A DNA stretch of 60,433 nt from an uncultured Verrucomicrobiota bacterium (GTDB lineage: Bacteria; Verrucomicrobiota; Verrucomicrobiia; Limisphaerales; UBA9464): positions 1 to 60,433 of the forward strand of contig CAIVQB010000117.1 of NCBI GenBank assembly GCA_903907925.1. Reading direction: 5' to 3'. The stretch's first letter is position 1. The number at the start of each line of letters is the position of its first letter. Made by a program: the position numbers and the translations under genes. The notes below the pieces were generated by a model, which saw nothing but the letters and a program-made list of their open reading frames with translations, made no database searches and was not told the origin of the DNA. Shown here piece by piece: positions 44,309-54,313 of the stretch.

Positions 44309-46135
44309 ATGAGTTGGAATGTCACCTTGCGGTGGCTCCTGTGGGCCGGGCTCAGCGCCCATGCCGCGCCGGTGGATGTCCTCACCTACCGCAACGACGG
44401 ACTGCGGACGGGCCGCGCCCTGAGCGAAACCCTGCTGACCCCCGCCAACTGCAATACCAACCAATTCGGAAAGCTGTTTTCCCAGCCGGTCGATGGATTC
44501 GTGTACGCCCAACCCTTGTATCTGGGAGGCGTCACAATTCCGGGCCAGGGAACACACAATGTGGTGTTCGTCGCGACGGAACACGATGCGGTCTACGCCT
44601 TCGACGCCGACAACAATCAGGGATCGAATTCAGTGCCATTGTGGCAGACTTCGTTCATTCATCCCGAGGCGGGAATCACCAGCCAGCCGATCGCCGACTA
44701 CGGGTTGAGTGATCTTCCCGCGACCGAGTTGGGCATCACCGGGACGCCGGTGATCGATCCCGACGCAGGCATTCTTTATGTGGTGGCCCGGATCAAGGAC
44801 GCCTCCACGCCGGTGCCCCAGCACCACCAGATACTCTACGCACTCGACATCCACACCGGTGCCGCCGTCCTCGGCAGTCCCGTCGAGATCACCGCGGTCA
44901 TCGAAGGCACCGGAGCCGGGGCGAACGAGGCCCACCAGATCATCTTTGATCCGTACTATCAGTTTCAACGGTGCGGTCTGACTCTGTTGAACGGAATCGT
45001 CTACATCCCCTTTGCGTCGCAGGGCGATCTGGGATTCTACCACGGCTGGGTCCTGGGCTATGACGCGCGAACGCTGAAACAGGTTCAGGTGTTCAACGAC
45101 ACGCCGGACGGGGGTGATGGCGGAATCTGGATGAGCGGCGGAGCGCCGGCATTCGACGCCGACGGCAATCTGTTCCTCAGCACCGGCAACGGTTCCTTCA
45201 CCGCCAACCTGGGCCAACGCGACTACGGTGACAGCGTTGTCAAACTCGCGGCTCGCACCGGTGGACTGGCACCGGTTGACTATTTTACCCCCTACAATCA
45301 GGCGGTTCTGGACCAACTCGATGGCGATCTCGGTTCCGGCGGAGTTCTTCTTCTGCCGGATGAGGCGGGATCGGCGGCGCATCCCCATCTCGCGGTCACC
45401 GGCGGAAAGGACGGCACCCTCTACCTGCTGGACCGCGATCGACTGGGACATTTCAGCACCAACATCGTCGGCGCTGCACTCCAAGCGGTGCCCAACGGCT
45501 CCAAGATCTTCGGCACGCCGGGGTATTTTGGCGGACGGATCTTCATGTCGGGGGTCAACGACACCGTGAAAGCCTACCGGATTTCCAACGGACAGATGGA
45601 AACTCACCCCGAATCGGTGGGATCGGTTGTCTTCGGATATCCCGGATCCATCCCTTCCGTATCGGCCAGCGGTGCCACCAACGGCATCCTCTGGACCGTG
45701 CAGGCCGATGGATTTGGCCGCAGCGCCCCGGCCATTCTTCGCGCCTATGACGCGACCGACCTCTCCGTCGAGCTGTACAACTCCGAGGCGGCCGGAGACC
45801 GGGACCGGTTGGGATTGGCTCAAAAATTTAGTGTCCCCACCGTCGCCGCGGGAAAGGTCTACGTCGGAACCGGAATGGAACTGGGTGTCCTGGGACTGTT
45901 TCCCCCAACCCGCCTGACCGCCGCCCTTGCGGAAGGCGGAACCCGGGTGAAGCTTACCCTGGAAGGGCAACCCGGACACGGGTACACCCTTCAATACGCC
46001 GACACCTTCGATGATCCGGACCAATTTTGGTACACCTTCGGCACCGTCAACTTGCAGTCGACAAGCACAACGTTGAGCCTGCCGTTCCCCGACGGAAAAG
46101 CCGGGCGGTTTTATCGGGCCGTGCGAGTCGAATGA
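44309..46135 (+). CDS. secreted quinoprotein-like beta-propeller
   Basis: About 608 residues from ATG 44309, which places a signal peptide at residues 5-20 ending Ala-His-Ala. Blades of the PQQ/WD type follow, with a Tyr-Arg-Asn-Asp-Gly-x-Arg-Thr-Gly opening, Ala-Thr-Glu-His-Asp-x-Val-Tyr-Ala-Phe-Asp, Gly-Thr-Pro-Val-Ile-Asp and Gly-Lys-Asp-Gly-Thr-Leu-Tyr-Leu-Leu-Asp motifs. It ends with an added domain of about 80 residues with a Tyr-Thr-Leu-Gln-Tyr-Ala core that resembles the export-linked tails of other secreted proteins here. Whether it binds PQQ is not shown. It is convergent with the RCC1-type gene with only 15 bases between. Confidence 0.8.
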   Translation: MSWNVTLRWLLWAGLSAHAAPVDVLTYRNDGLRTGRALSETLLTPANCNTNQFGKLFSQPVDGFVYAQPLYLGGVTIPGQGTHNVVFVATEHDAVYAFDADNNQGSNSVPLWQTSFIHPEAGITSQPIADYGLSDLPATELGITGTPVIDPDAGILYVVARIKDASTPVPQHHQILYALDIHTGAAVLGSPVEITAVIEGTGAGANEAHQIIFDPYYQFQRCGLTLLNGIVYIPFASQGDLGFYHGWVLGYDARTLKQVQVFNDTPDGGDGGIWMSGGAPAFDADGNLFLSTGNGSFTANLGQRDYGDSVVKLAARTGGLAPVDYFTPYNQAVLDQLDGDLGSGGVLLLPDEAGSAAHPHLAVTGGKDGTLYLLDRDRLGHFSTNIVGAALQAVPNGSKIFGTPGYFGGRIFMSGVNDTVKAYRISNGQMETHPESVGSVVFGYPGSIPSVSASGATNGILWTVQADGFGRSAPAILRAYDATDLSVELYNSEAAGDRDRLGLAQKFSVPTVAAGKVYVGTGMELGVLGLFPPTRLTAALAEGGTRVKLTLEGQPGHGYTLQYADTFDDPDQFWYTFGTVNLQSTSTTLSLPFPDGKAGRFYRAVRVE

Positions 46136-46150
46136 TCGACGGGACCTGAA

Positions 46151-47431
46151 TCACGGCGTGGAAACGAAGCGGGCGAGGGCCAGTGGCTCACTGTTCCAGC
46201 GATTGTCCGCCTGGCCAAACTTCGCCGGAATCCCGTGGTCACGCAGCCATTCCGAGGTGGCGGAAAGGGCTCGGTCGACCGGTGACGGAATCGACAGGTC
46301 GAGCCCCCATGTCCAGAGGACTCCGTGGTCGTCGACGCCAAACGCCGTGTCACCTCCCGCCCAAAGTTGAGTCCAACGCTTCGACTCGAACACGCGCCGC
46401 CAGGCCACTGGAGGCAGATCGTCGCCGACAGCGGCTCCCGGGTTCCGTCCGAGACTCCACAGGTGTCCTTCCGAATCCAACACGGCAAACGCGGTGGAAC
46501 AGGCGATCGCGGCCCTGGATTCCGGTCCGATGGGCAGAGCGAAGGGCAAATGCCGATTGGTGCTCCCGAGAAAATTCTCCGCCGCCGGCCCCCACACCCA
46601 CCAGCGGTGATCCGCGCCAAGGACGCCGGAAAACGCGTGGCCGGGTTCCACCTGGATCCACGGACCCCCGGCGACCCGATTCGGCACCCGCGAATCAAAT
46701 CCGGAATTCGGAATGCCCGGATTCTCGATGAATCCCCAGTGCCACAACAACCCCCCGGAATCGATGCCGAAGGAAACGGCATCCCCCGCGCCGATGCGGC
46801 TCCAACGCTGTCCGGACCGAACCGGAGTCCACACCGCGCGGCCGTAAAATGTGCCATCACCCAGTTGACCGCGTTGATTGGCACCCAGGCCAAACAGAGT
46901 CCCGTCCGATTTCAGCCCGAGAAGATGCTGGCCGCCCGCAACGACATCGATCCAAACGGCGGTCCGAGCGACGGAATTCGTTCCGGGCGATTTCGGTTCC
47001 GCAAGCGGCGTGATCGTCAGGTGCCCGCCGGAATCAAAGTGCCATCGTTGCAGGCTGCCGTCCCCCTGCAGACCCACTCCACCGTGGTCCATCGCCGCGA
47101 TCCGCAACCAACCCACTCCGATCGGCACCCGGCGGAAGCGTCGGAGGTCGTCCTTGGAGCCGGCGGGGCCAAGGATTTCGCGGTTCTGGCCCCAGCCCCA
47201 CACCGAACCGTCGGGTGCCAGCAACAAGGCGCAGCGGGTGGCAAACGCCATACGGGTGGCGGTCAAAGTTCCCCGCACCGGAATGACCATTGCCCCCACG
47301 GATCCATCGCGGTGAATCCGGTGGAAACCCAAAATGCAAACGGCTCCACCGACCAGCAACAGCGCCAGTCCCGACACCAACCGTCGGGTCAGTCGGCAAT
47401 GAAGCCAGTCCAGGGGGATCACGCCGGTCAT
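46151..47431 (-). CDS. membrane-anchored RCC1-repeat propeller protein
   Basis: A 426-residue protein with an N-terminal membrane anchor (about residues 17-35). RCC1-type repeats cover most of the rest, with Gly-x-x-His/Cys-x-Leu-Leu, Gly-x-Val-Trp-Gly-Trp-Gly-x-Asn and Gln-Leu-Gly-Asp-Gly elements (clear near residues 65-80 and 175-195). RCC1 propellers are binding scaffolds; bacterial ones are often extracellular and of unknown partner. A periplasmic or surface site is expected here. It is divergent from the subtilase gene by about 175 bases. Confidence 0.78.
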   Translation of the reverse strand: MTGVIPLDWLHCRLTRRLVSGLALLLVGGAVCILGFHRIHRDGSVGAMVIPVRGTLTATRMAFATRCALLLAPDGSVWGWGQNREILGPAGSKDDLRRFRRVPIGVGWLRIAAMDHGGVGLQGDGSLQRWHFDSGGHLTITPLAEPKSPGTNSVARTAVWIDVVAGGQHLLGLKSDGTLFGLGANQRGQLGDGTFYGRAVWTPVRSGQRWSRIGAGDAVSFGIDSGGLLWHWGFIENPGIPNSGFDSRVPNRVAGGPWIQVEPGHAFSGVLGADHRWWVWGPAAENFLGSTNRHLPFALPIGPESRAAIACSTAFAVLDSEGHLWSLGRNPGAAVGDDLPPVAWRRVFESKRWTQLWAGGDTAFGVDDHGVLWTWGLDLSIPSPVDRALSATSEWLRDHGIPAKFGQADNRWNSEPLALARFVSTP

Positions 47432-47606
47432 TCTACCGTTTCAACCAAGCCTTGCCCAGCGTCGCACCCCTCGTCCCTTCGGCCGCTCACCGCCGAACGA
47501 TGGGCGGTGGGCTCTGGCAGGGAAGCTGCTTGAAGGTGGCGTTTCCCATCTTCCTCGCGTAAGATCCTCCGCGGGGGCGGATCTTGGGATTGGGTTTAAT
47601 ACTCTG

Positions 47607-50600
47607 ATGCATCTTCGCCGATTGGGAATGGTCGTGATGGGGCTCGTGATGGGATGGGTCGGGGTCACCCGGCTCAGCGCCGAGCCGCTGGTTTCGGTCT
47701 ATCTGGAATTGACGGGGCCCAGCCTGTTCGAAATCCAGCATCCGGAAAAAACCAGCCCCTCCGCGCGTCCGGCATCCATTTCTACGGCTCCTCCGACCGA
47801 TCGCCTGAGCGTGATTCGCCGGGAGCAGGATTCCGTCGAATCCCAACTCGCACCCTATCACGCAAGGGTCATCGGCCGATTGTCCCGACTGGTCAACGCC
47901 CTACGAGTTCTGGTTCCGGAATCACAGATCAATGCCCTGGGTACGATTCCCGGTGTGATCCGTGTCGAACGGGCCCCGCACTACCACTCGTTGGCTTCCC
48001 AAAGCATTCCCTGGGTGGGTGCACCGCAAATCTGGGGCGCGCCGTCCGGACTGACCGGCGAAGGGGTCCGGATCGGCATTGTGGATTCCGGCATCGACTA
48101 CACTCATGCCGATTTCGGCGGGTCCGGACGGGTTTCGGACTACGACGACAACGACTCGACGATCATCGAGCCCGGGACCTTTCCGACCGCCAAGGTAGTC
48201 GGCGGCACCGACCTGGTGGGCGACAACTATGATTCCAGCGGTCAGGTCGGATCGCCGACGCCCCAACCGGATCCCGATCCACTCGACGCCCGCGCGCACG
48301 GCCACGGCAGCCACGTGGCGGGCATCGCCGCCGGAGTGGGCGTGACCGCCGCCGGCGACCCCTATGCGGGCCCTTACGACGCGACCATTGATTTTGGCGG
48401 GTTCCAAGTCGGCCCGGGCATGGCTCCCAAGGCGCTTCTCTATGCCATCAAGGTTTTCGGCGGAAATTTGAGCGGGACGACGGACGCGATCGGCGACGCG
48501 CTGGATTGGGCTTCTGATCCCAACCAGAGCGGTGACCTCACTCATCCGCTCGAAGTGGTGAACCTCTCGATCGGTTCCTGGTTCGGTGACGACAACCCGA
48601 ATGCGATCGACCAGAAGTCCGTGAATCGGCTCAGTCAACTGGGATCGGTGGTGGTGATTGCGGCCGGCAATTCGGGCGACACCTCATACATCGCCGGCAG
48701 TCCCGGAATCGCCGTCTCGGCGATCACCGTCGCCAATGCCAATGACGGATTTGGCGGCGTGCTGAAGGTGAGTTCGCCCACCGCCGTGGAAGGTCTCTAT
48801 CCGGCAGTCGAAGGTGAATTCACCGCCCAATTAATCGACGTCGGCGACATCAACGCCCTCGTCGTGGCCACCCTCCCGGCCGATGCCTGCGACACTCTTC
48901 AGAATGCGGCCGCCCTCCAGGGAAAAATCGCCCTCATCGATCGCGGGACCTGCCATTTCACCGACAAGGTTCAGCGCGCTCAGGACGCCGGAGCCATTGG
49001 AGTGATCATGGTCAATAATGTCGACGGCCCGCCCATCACCATGGGCTCGGATCCACCGTCGACCGCCAGCATCCCCGGGGTGATGATTTCCAAGTCCAAT
49101 GGAGCCCTGCTGCGCGGCCATTTGGCGGAAGGGATCAACGTCACCCTGTCGAGCACGCTGGTGAGCCGTGATTTGAAGGCCGCCGACCTCATCGACGACA
49201 GCAGTTCCCGGGGACCGGTGTATCGGAGCAACCGGTTGAAGCCGGATCTGGCGGCACCCGGTGTCGGGATCTTCTCCGCCAAGGCCGGGTCCGGTGCCGG
49301 CGGCATCAGTGAGACCGGCACTTCCATGGCGAGCCCGCACGTGGCCGGCGCGGCGGCGCTGCTACGACAGGCCCACCCCGACTGGCCGGGAGTGGACATC
49401 AAGGCGGCCCTGATGAACACCGCGGTGATGACCCACGATGGTGCCGGCAATCCGTATCCGGAATCGCGCATCGGTTCAGGACGCCTTCAAGTGGACCGTG
49501 GTGCCGCCGTCCCGGTCGTGGTCCGGTCGTCCGACACCGACGGCCGGGTCTCGGTGGTGTTCGGGGCGTTTGAATTGAGCGCGCCCCAATCGGTGACCCG
49601 AACCGTCCAACTCACCAACCACGGCGATCAACCGATCACCTTCAACGTGGTCGTCAGCAACACCGTCGTCGACACCGGCGTGGTGGTGACACCGGCGGTT
49701 CCGACCCTGCTTGTTCCCGCCCATGCGGCCGTGACGATGGATTTGAATTATTCCGCCGATCCCGCGCAGTTCACTCGGGCCCAGGATCTGACTTCCCCGA
49801 TGACCAATGCCGGCGTCGCCCGGCTGCAGTTGCCGGAATCCAGCGGTGAAGTGTGGTTCCAAGCCACGAATTTCAGCCTGCATCTGCCGTGGTATTCGAT
49901 CGCGCGCGCCACCTCGCAGTTGAAAACCACCACCACCGCGGTCGGACTGCCTGCCGACGATGCGGTGACCGTCACGTTGCCGGTCCGGGGTGCATCCGCA
50001 TATCCCCGGCCGCTGGTCTCAGTCTTTCAACTCGGAGTATCACGCGCGGGCCACGGGTTCCCCGATCTCCGGTCGGCCACCGACATCGTCGCCACCGGTG
50101 CCGCCAGTGACATCGACACCGCCGGAACCCTCGCCCAAACCCAAGTGTACTTCGCCATCGCCGTCGCCGGCCACTGGCTCTCTCCGAACCGCGGCGAAGT
50201 GGATCTCGACATCGAAATCGATCTCAACGGCGATTCCGTCGCCGACTACACGCTGTACAACGCTGATTCCGGAACCTTCGCGACCGGAAACGTCAACAAC
50301 TTCAAAGGTTCCACCGACGCCATGGAAACCGTGGTCGGGTTGAAATCCACCGGATCCAGCGGCCTGGTGGAGGAGACCGTCTTCAACGCCATTTCACCGC
50401 AGGTCCGCGACTCCGGCCCGTTTTTGAACGGAGTCCTGATTCATTCGGCGCGGGCAACCGACATCGGGTTGACGGCGACCCGGACGAAGTTCCGCTACCG
50501 GGCCATTTCGCGGGGTGACTATCAGGATTCAACGAGTTGGGTGAGTTTCGACGCCGGTGCGCCGGTGATCGATGGCACCGCCTTCGCACTTCCAGGAACA

Positions 50601-51131
50601 CCGTATTCGGATGATGGCGCACCGGTTCGCTTCACCGTGCGACGTTCCCGCGCCGCCGCGGCCGGCTTTGGCTCGGCGAATCCGTTGAAGGCCCTGATCC
50701 TCCACCAACACAACGCCAGCGGCGCTCATCATGAGATCGTCCGCCTGGATCTCACCACCCCGGATACCGACGGCGACGGGCTTCCCGATTTCTGGGAACT
50801 CCAGACCTTCGGTGACCTGACCCACGATGGAACGACCGATGCCGACAACGACGGCATTTCGGATCTGGACGAATACCTGGCGGGCACCGATCCGCTGGAT
50901 CCCGCGTCGCCCTTCCGCGTCGCCCTCTCCGGGAAACCGTCCGACACCGGCGGCGCAACCCTCGCCTGGCCCTCGAAATCCGGGTTGAGCTACACCGTCG
51001 AACGGGCCGACGCTGCCGCCGGACCGTTTGTTGCGGTACGCACCGGCATCGTGGCCACGCCTTCCCGCAACACCTTCACCGACTCAACATCCTCAACCGC
51101 CGCCCGCTACTATCGAGTTAGAATCGAGTGA
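47607..51131 (+). CDS. secreted S8 subtilisin-like protease with PA domain
   Basis: A 1174-residue protein. A signal peptide (residues 8-25) and an inhibitor-like propeptide (about 60-125) precede the catalytic domain with Asp160 (Val-Asp-Ser-Gly), His233 (His-Gly-Ser-His-Val-Ala-Gly) and Ser573 (Gly-Thr-Ser-Met-Ala-Ser-Pro). A PA domain is inserted between His and Ser (about 390-500). Beta-sandwich domains follow, then a calcium-binding Asp-Thr-Asp-Gly-Asp-Gly repeat near residue 1052 and a C-terminal beta tail. It is an extracellular or surface protease of the C5a-peptidase or plant subtilase kind. Calcium dependence is likely. Confidence 0.94.
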   Translation: MHLRRLGMVVMGLVMGWVGVTRLSAEPLVSVYLELTGPSLFEIQHPEKTSPSARPASISTAPPTDRLSVIRREQDSVESQLAPYHARVIGRLSRLVNALRVLVPESQINALGTIPGVIRVERAPHYHSLASQSIPWVGAPQIWGAPSGLTGEGVRIGIVDSGIDYTHADFGGSGRVSDYDDNDSTIIEPGTFPTAKVVGGTDLVGDNYDSSGQVGSPTPQPDPDPLDARAHGHGSHVAGIAAGVGVTAAGDPYAGPYDATIDFGGFQVGPGMAPKALLYAIKVFGGNLSGTTDAIGDALDWASDPNQSGDLTHPLEVVNLSIGSWFGDDNPNAIDQKSVNRLSQLGSVVVIAAGNSGDTSYIAGSPGIAVSAITVANANDGFGGVLKVSSPTAVEGLYPAVEGEFTAQLIDVGDINALVVATLPADACDTLQNAAALQGKIALIDRGTCHFTDKVQRAQDAGAIGVIMVNNVDGPPITMGSDPPSTASIPGVMISKSNGALLRGHLAEGINVTLSSTLVSRDLKAADLIDDSSSRGPVYRSNRLKPDLAAPGVGIFSAKAGSGAGGISETGTSMASPHVAGAAALLRQAHPDWPGVDIKAALMNTAVMTHDGAGNPYPESRIGSGRLQVDRGAAVPVVVRSSDTDGRVSVVFGAFELSAPQSVTRTVQLTNHGDQPITFNVVVSNTVVDTGVVVTPAVPTLLVPAHAAVTMDLNYSADPAQFTRAQDLTSPMTNAGVARLQLPESSGEVWFQATNFSLHLPWYSIARATSQLKTTTTAVGLPADDAVTVTLPVRGASAYPRPLVSVFQLGVSRAGHGFPDLRSATDIVATGAASDIDTAGTLAQTQVYFAIAVAGHWLSPNRGEVDLDIEIDLNGDSVADYTLYNADSGTFATGNVNNFKGSTDAMETVVGLKSTGSSGLVEETVFNAISPQVRDSGPFLNGVLIHSARATDIGLTATRTKFRYRAISRGDYQDSTSWVSFDAGAPVIDGTAFALPGTPYSDDGAPVRFTVRRSRAAAAGFGSANPLKALILHQHNASGAHHEIVRLDLTTPDTDGDGLPDFWELQTFGDLTHDGTTDADNDGISDLDEYLAGTDPLDPASPFRVALSGKPSDTGGATLAWPSKSGLSYTVERADAAAGPFVAVRTGIVATPSRNTFTDSTSSTAARYYRVRIE

Positions 51132-51162
51132 TGCCGTTGCGACCGGTTGCAGTAAGCGGCGG

Positions 51163-52023
51163 TCAGACCACCGCCACGGTGTTGATCAGTTCGCCAATGC
51201 CCGAGATGGCGATGCGCACCACGTCGCCAGGCGCAAGCGTGAAATCGTTCGGCGGAACGACGCCGGTGCCGGTCAACAGCACCGCGCCGCGCGGAAATTC
51301 CTGACTACGACAGAGGAACCCGGCCAGCTCGGGAAAGCTGCGCTTGATCTGGCTGACCGCGGTTTGACCCGAGAAAACATCCACACCACCCCTGGCGATC
51401 AAGATCGAAATGGTCCATTCACGCGCGCCGGCTTCGCTGACTCCGATGGTGATGAACGGTCCGAGGGCGCACGAGGCGCGATAGACCTTGGCCTGCGGCA
51501 GGTAGAGGAGATTCTCGCCCTCGATGTCGCGCGAACTCATGTCGTTGCCGGCGGTGTAGCCGACAATGTCGCCGCGCGAATTCAGCACCAGAGCCAGTTC
51601 CGGTTCCGGCACGTTCCATTTTGCATCGGCGCGGATGCCCACATTCGCCCCCGGTCCGACCACCTTTTCAGCCACCGATTTGAAGAAGATCTCCGGGCGT
51701 TCGGCTTCGTAAACCCGGTCGTAGGCGGTGGCGCTAAAATCAGACTCTTCCATGCGCGCCTTCTTGCTGCGCAGATACGTAACGCCCGCGGCCCAAACCT
51801 CCTGTTGATCGACCGGCGACAGCACGGTCGCTTCCGCCAGCGGAATCCGGTGCAACGGTCGACCCGCCAGATCCGAAACACGGGCGGCCAGATCGGTCGA
51901 ATCCAACAGCGCGGACAGACTGGTGACCCCGGCTGCGGACAGATCGAGGATATCCCCTTCAACGGTCAGCAGACCCGGGGAGGGCCACGGATTGGATGCG
52001 GAACGAAAACGGCAGAGCTTCAT
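51163..52023 (-). CDS. fumarylacetoacetate hydrolase (FAH) family protein
   Basis: A 286-residue protein. The FAH fold is seen in the C-terminal two thirds: the Val-Pro-Glu-Pro-Glu-Leu-Ala metal-site motif (about residue 139), Gly-Tyr-Thr-Ala-Gly-Asn-Asp-Met-Ser-Ser-Arg-Asp-Ile-Glu-Gly at about 157-171, and Leu-Thr-Gly-Thr-Gly-Val-Val-Pro near 251. Family members hydrolyse, decarboxylate or dehydrate diketo acids and sugar acids. The substrate is unknown; a 2-keto-3-deoxy sugar acid step would fit the KDG-type kinase in the window. No signal peptide. It is convergent with the subtilase gene. Confidence 0.88.
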   Translation of the reverse strand: MKLCRFRSASNPWPSPGLLTVEGDILDLSAAGVTSLSALLDSTDLAARVSDLAGRPLHRIPLAEATVLSPVDQQEVWAAGVTYLRSKKARMEESDFSATAYDRVYEAERPEIFFKSVAEKVVGPGANVGIRADAKWNVPEPELALVLNSRGDIVGYTAGNDMSSRDIEGENLLYLPQAKVYRASCALGPFITIGVSEAGAREWTISILIARGGVDVFSGQTAVSQIKRSFPELAGFLCRSQEFPRGAVLLTGTGVVPPNDFTLAPGDVVRIAISGIGELINTVAVV

Positions 52024-52086
52024 GGCCGGTGAGAGTGGACCAGTCCCGACACCGGCTCAAGCCGACAAGGGCTTCACAAGAAAATG

Positions 52087-52189
52087 GACACGGATTTCAC
52101 AGATTATCACGGATTCCTGAAGAGCGGACTGATTCAGTCCATTCTGTTTCGTTCTGTCCCAATCCGTGTCAATTCGTGAAATTCGTGTC
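52087..52189. repeat. AATCCGTG-type palindromic repeat
   Basis: Left arm 52087-52115 and right arm 52161-52189 are inverted copies with about 24 of 29 matches, including the perfect CACGGATT / AATCCGTG ends. The intervening 45 bases are unrelated. The repeat lies between the squalene-hopene cyclase stop and the FAH start, both on the minus strand, and could form a hairpin in the transcript. Confidence 0.65.
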
Positions 52190-52207
52190 GTTCCTTCCGC
52201 GTCCAGC

Positions 52208-54265
52208 TCAGAGCCCCACATCCCCGGCTTCCTGGCCGCGCAATAGCTTGCGGTAGGTGGCCAGGGCCAGCAGCGGCCAGGAGTTTCGGTACATGTCGTA
52301 CTTGAGGTAAAACACCTTCGGGAAGCCGGTCCCGGTGATCTCCTCCTCCGTCCACGAACCGTCCTCGTTCTGGTTGCGAATGATCCACTCCACGCCCTGG
52401 CGCAGGGCCGGATCGTTCGGATCGCCCATCGCGCAAAGCCCCATCACCGCCCAAGCGGTTTGAGAGGGCGTGGCCGGGCCCTGACCCTTGAAAACCGGGT
52501 CGTCGTAGGTGTTGCAACGTTCACCCCAGCCGCCGTCCGGAAGTTGAACCGAACGCAGCCAGTCGCGACCCCGCACGATCCAGGACTCGTTCATGTCGAT
52601 CTTGAGCGCCCGCAATCCGCGCAGGACCTGCCAGGTGCCGTAGATGTAGTTCACGCCCCAGCGCCCGTACCAGGATCCGTCCGATTCCTGCTGGGTGCGG
52701 ACATAGCGCAACGCCGCCTGAACCTGGGGATCCTTCACCGACCAACCCTGGTATCCCATGAGCTCCAGAATGCGGGCCGTGATGTCGGCGCATTCCGGAT
52801 CGAGCATCGCGTTGTGGTCGGCGAACGGCACCTTCTCCAGGATCGAATTGGTGCAATCCCTGTCGAAGGCCGCCCAACCGCCGTCGCGACATTGAAAGGT
52901 CAGCATCCACCGGATCGCCCGTTGAACGCATTCATCCCGCCGCGCCACGTCGTCGGTCGGAACCATCCGCAACGCCAGGATCACCATCGCGGTGTCGTCG
53001 ACGTCCGGATTCCATTTGTTGGCGAATTCAAACACCCAGCCGCTGGGATCAACGTCCGCCGGATTCTTGTGGATCCAATCACCGCGAAACCGGATTTCCT
53101 TGTCCATCAGCCAGGTACCCGCCCGCTTGATCTTCGGATGATCCGCCGGAACGCCGGATTCGCGGAGGCAGATCTCGACAATTGCCGTGTCCCACACCGG
53201 CGAAAAGCACGGCTCGATCCGGAGACTGTCCGCGGTGTGATGCTCCAGCTTGGTCAACTCGCGATACGCCCGGACCACCTCCGGATGATCATCGGCATAC
53301 CCCAGCGCCTTGAGCGCGATCAGCGCGTTGAGCATCGCCGGGAAGATCGCCGCCAATCCGTCGCTGCCCTCGAAACGTTCGGTCATCCAGTCTTCCGCGC
53401 GGCGCAGCGCCTGGCGGCGGAAGGGATGCAGTCCGTGACGCGCAAACCACTCGGCGAGCTTGTGCAGCTTGTCGAGCCACAGGAAGGCGTTGCGCAGGGT
53501 GAAGTCGAAATACCGCGGCCGCAGCGACTCATCGAGCTCCCATTTTCCGTTGGGATACAATTCATCGAGATTGAAGCCATCCGGCAGCGTACGCGTGGGT
53601 CGGAAATGGTTGATGATCGCCAGCGGGACGAGCATGGCGCGCGACCAGTTGCTCATGTCCCAGAAGTTCACGTGAAACCATTTGCCGATGAGCAGCACCT
53701 CGCAGGGAATGGTCGGGACGTGGTTCCAACCCACCAAGCCGATCAGGGCCAGGTAGAGCTTGGAAAAGGTGTTCATCCGCGGCACGCCGCCGAGCGCGCA
53801 GGCCATCGCGCGCGCCTTCAGCATCCGCGGCTCGGTCGCCGGGAAGCCGGCCATCTTCAACGCCATGTAGGCTTTCACCGTGGCGTTCACCTCGGCCGGG
53901 CCGTTGGGATAGATGTTCCATCCGCCATCGGGGAGCTGGCGTTCAAGGATGTGATTCACCGCCTTGCGCTGCCACTCCGGATCGACCCGTCCCCACCAGT
54001 GGTGGAACGCGATCATGTCCGAGACCAGGGTGGAATCGACGATCAACTCGCCGACCCAGTAGCCCTCGGGTTTTTGCTCGGAAAGCAGAAAGGACTGCGA
54101 GCGGGTGATCGCCTCGTCGAGGGAACCCGTGGACGGATGAAAACTGTTGGGAGGGGCCGTCGGGGCCGCTCCAGCAGCCGGGACAGTCGTCACTGACATG
54201 GCGCGAGAATGGGAATCGGCATCTTTGTGTAAAGGGGTTTGTGGATCGACGCCGGCCGGATTCAT
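52208..54265 (-). CDS. shc: squalene-hopene cyclase
   Basis: A 685-residue triterpene cyclase. The catalytic Asp421-Val-Asp423-Asp424-Thr-Ala motif is intact, and several QW motifs are visible (Gln-Leu-Pro-Asp-Gly-Gly-Trp and related forms near both ends). The terminal Tyr-Arg-x-x-Trp-Pro region is complete. It cyclises squalene to hopene or hopanol at the inner membrane, giving hopanoids that stiffen the membrane. ATG 54265 is used; ATG 54199 would remove a 22-residue extension. It lies 48 bases from the rhomboid gene, same strand, and may be the last gene of a leftward transcript. Other hopanoid genes are not seen. Confidence 0.96.
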   Translation of the reverse strand: MNPAGVDPQTPLHKDADSHSRAMSVTTVPAAGAAPTAPPNSFHPSTGSLDEAITRSQSFLLSEQKPEGYWVGELIVDSTLVSDMIAFHHWWGRVDPEWQRKAVNHILERQLPDGGWNIYPNGPAEVNATVKAYMALKMAGFPATEPRMLKARAMACALGGVPRMNTFSKLYLALIGLVGWNHVPTIPCEVLLIGKWFHVNFWDMSNWSRAMLVPLAIINHFRPTRTLPDGFNLDELYPNGKWELDESLRPRYFDFTLRNAFLWLDKLHKLAEWFARHGLHPFRRQALRRAEDWMTERFEGSDGLAAIFPAMLNALIALKALGYADDHPEVVRAYRELTKLEHHTADSLRIEPCFSPVWDTAIVEICLRESGVPADHPKIKRAGTWLMDKEIRFRGDWIHKNPADVDPSGWVFEFANKWNPDVDDTAMVILALRMVPTDDVARRDECVQRAIRWMLTFQCRDGGWAAFDRDCTNSILEKVPFADHNAMLDPECADITARILELMGYQGWSVKDPQVQAALRYVRTQQESDGSWYGRWGVNYIYGTWQVLRGLRALKIDMNESWIVRGRDWLRSVQLPDGGWGERCNTYDDPVFKGQGPATPSQTAWAVMGLCAMGDPNDPALRQGVEWIIRNQNEDGSWTEEEITGTGFPKVFYLKYDMYRNSWPLLALATYRKLLRGQEAGDVGL

Positions 54266-54313
54266 TCCGTCCGTCAGAGGGTCTGAAACCGCCGCGTCAT
54301 CGCCGATGGAAAT

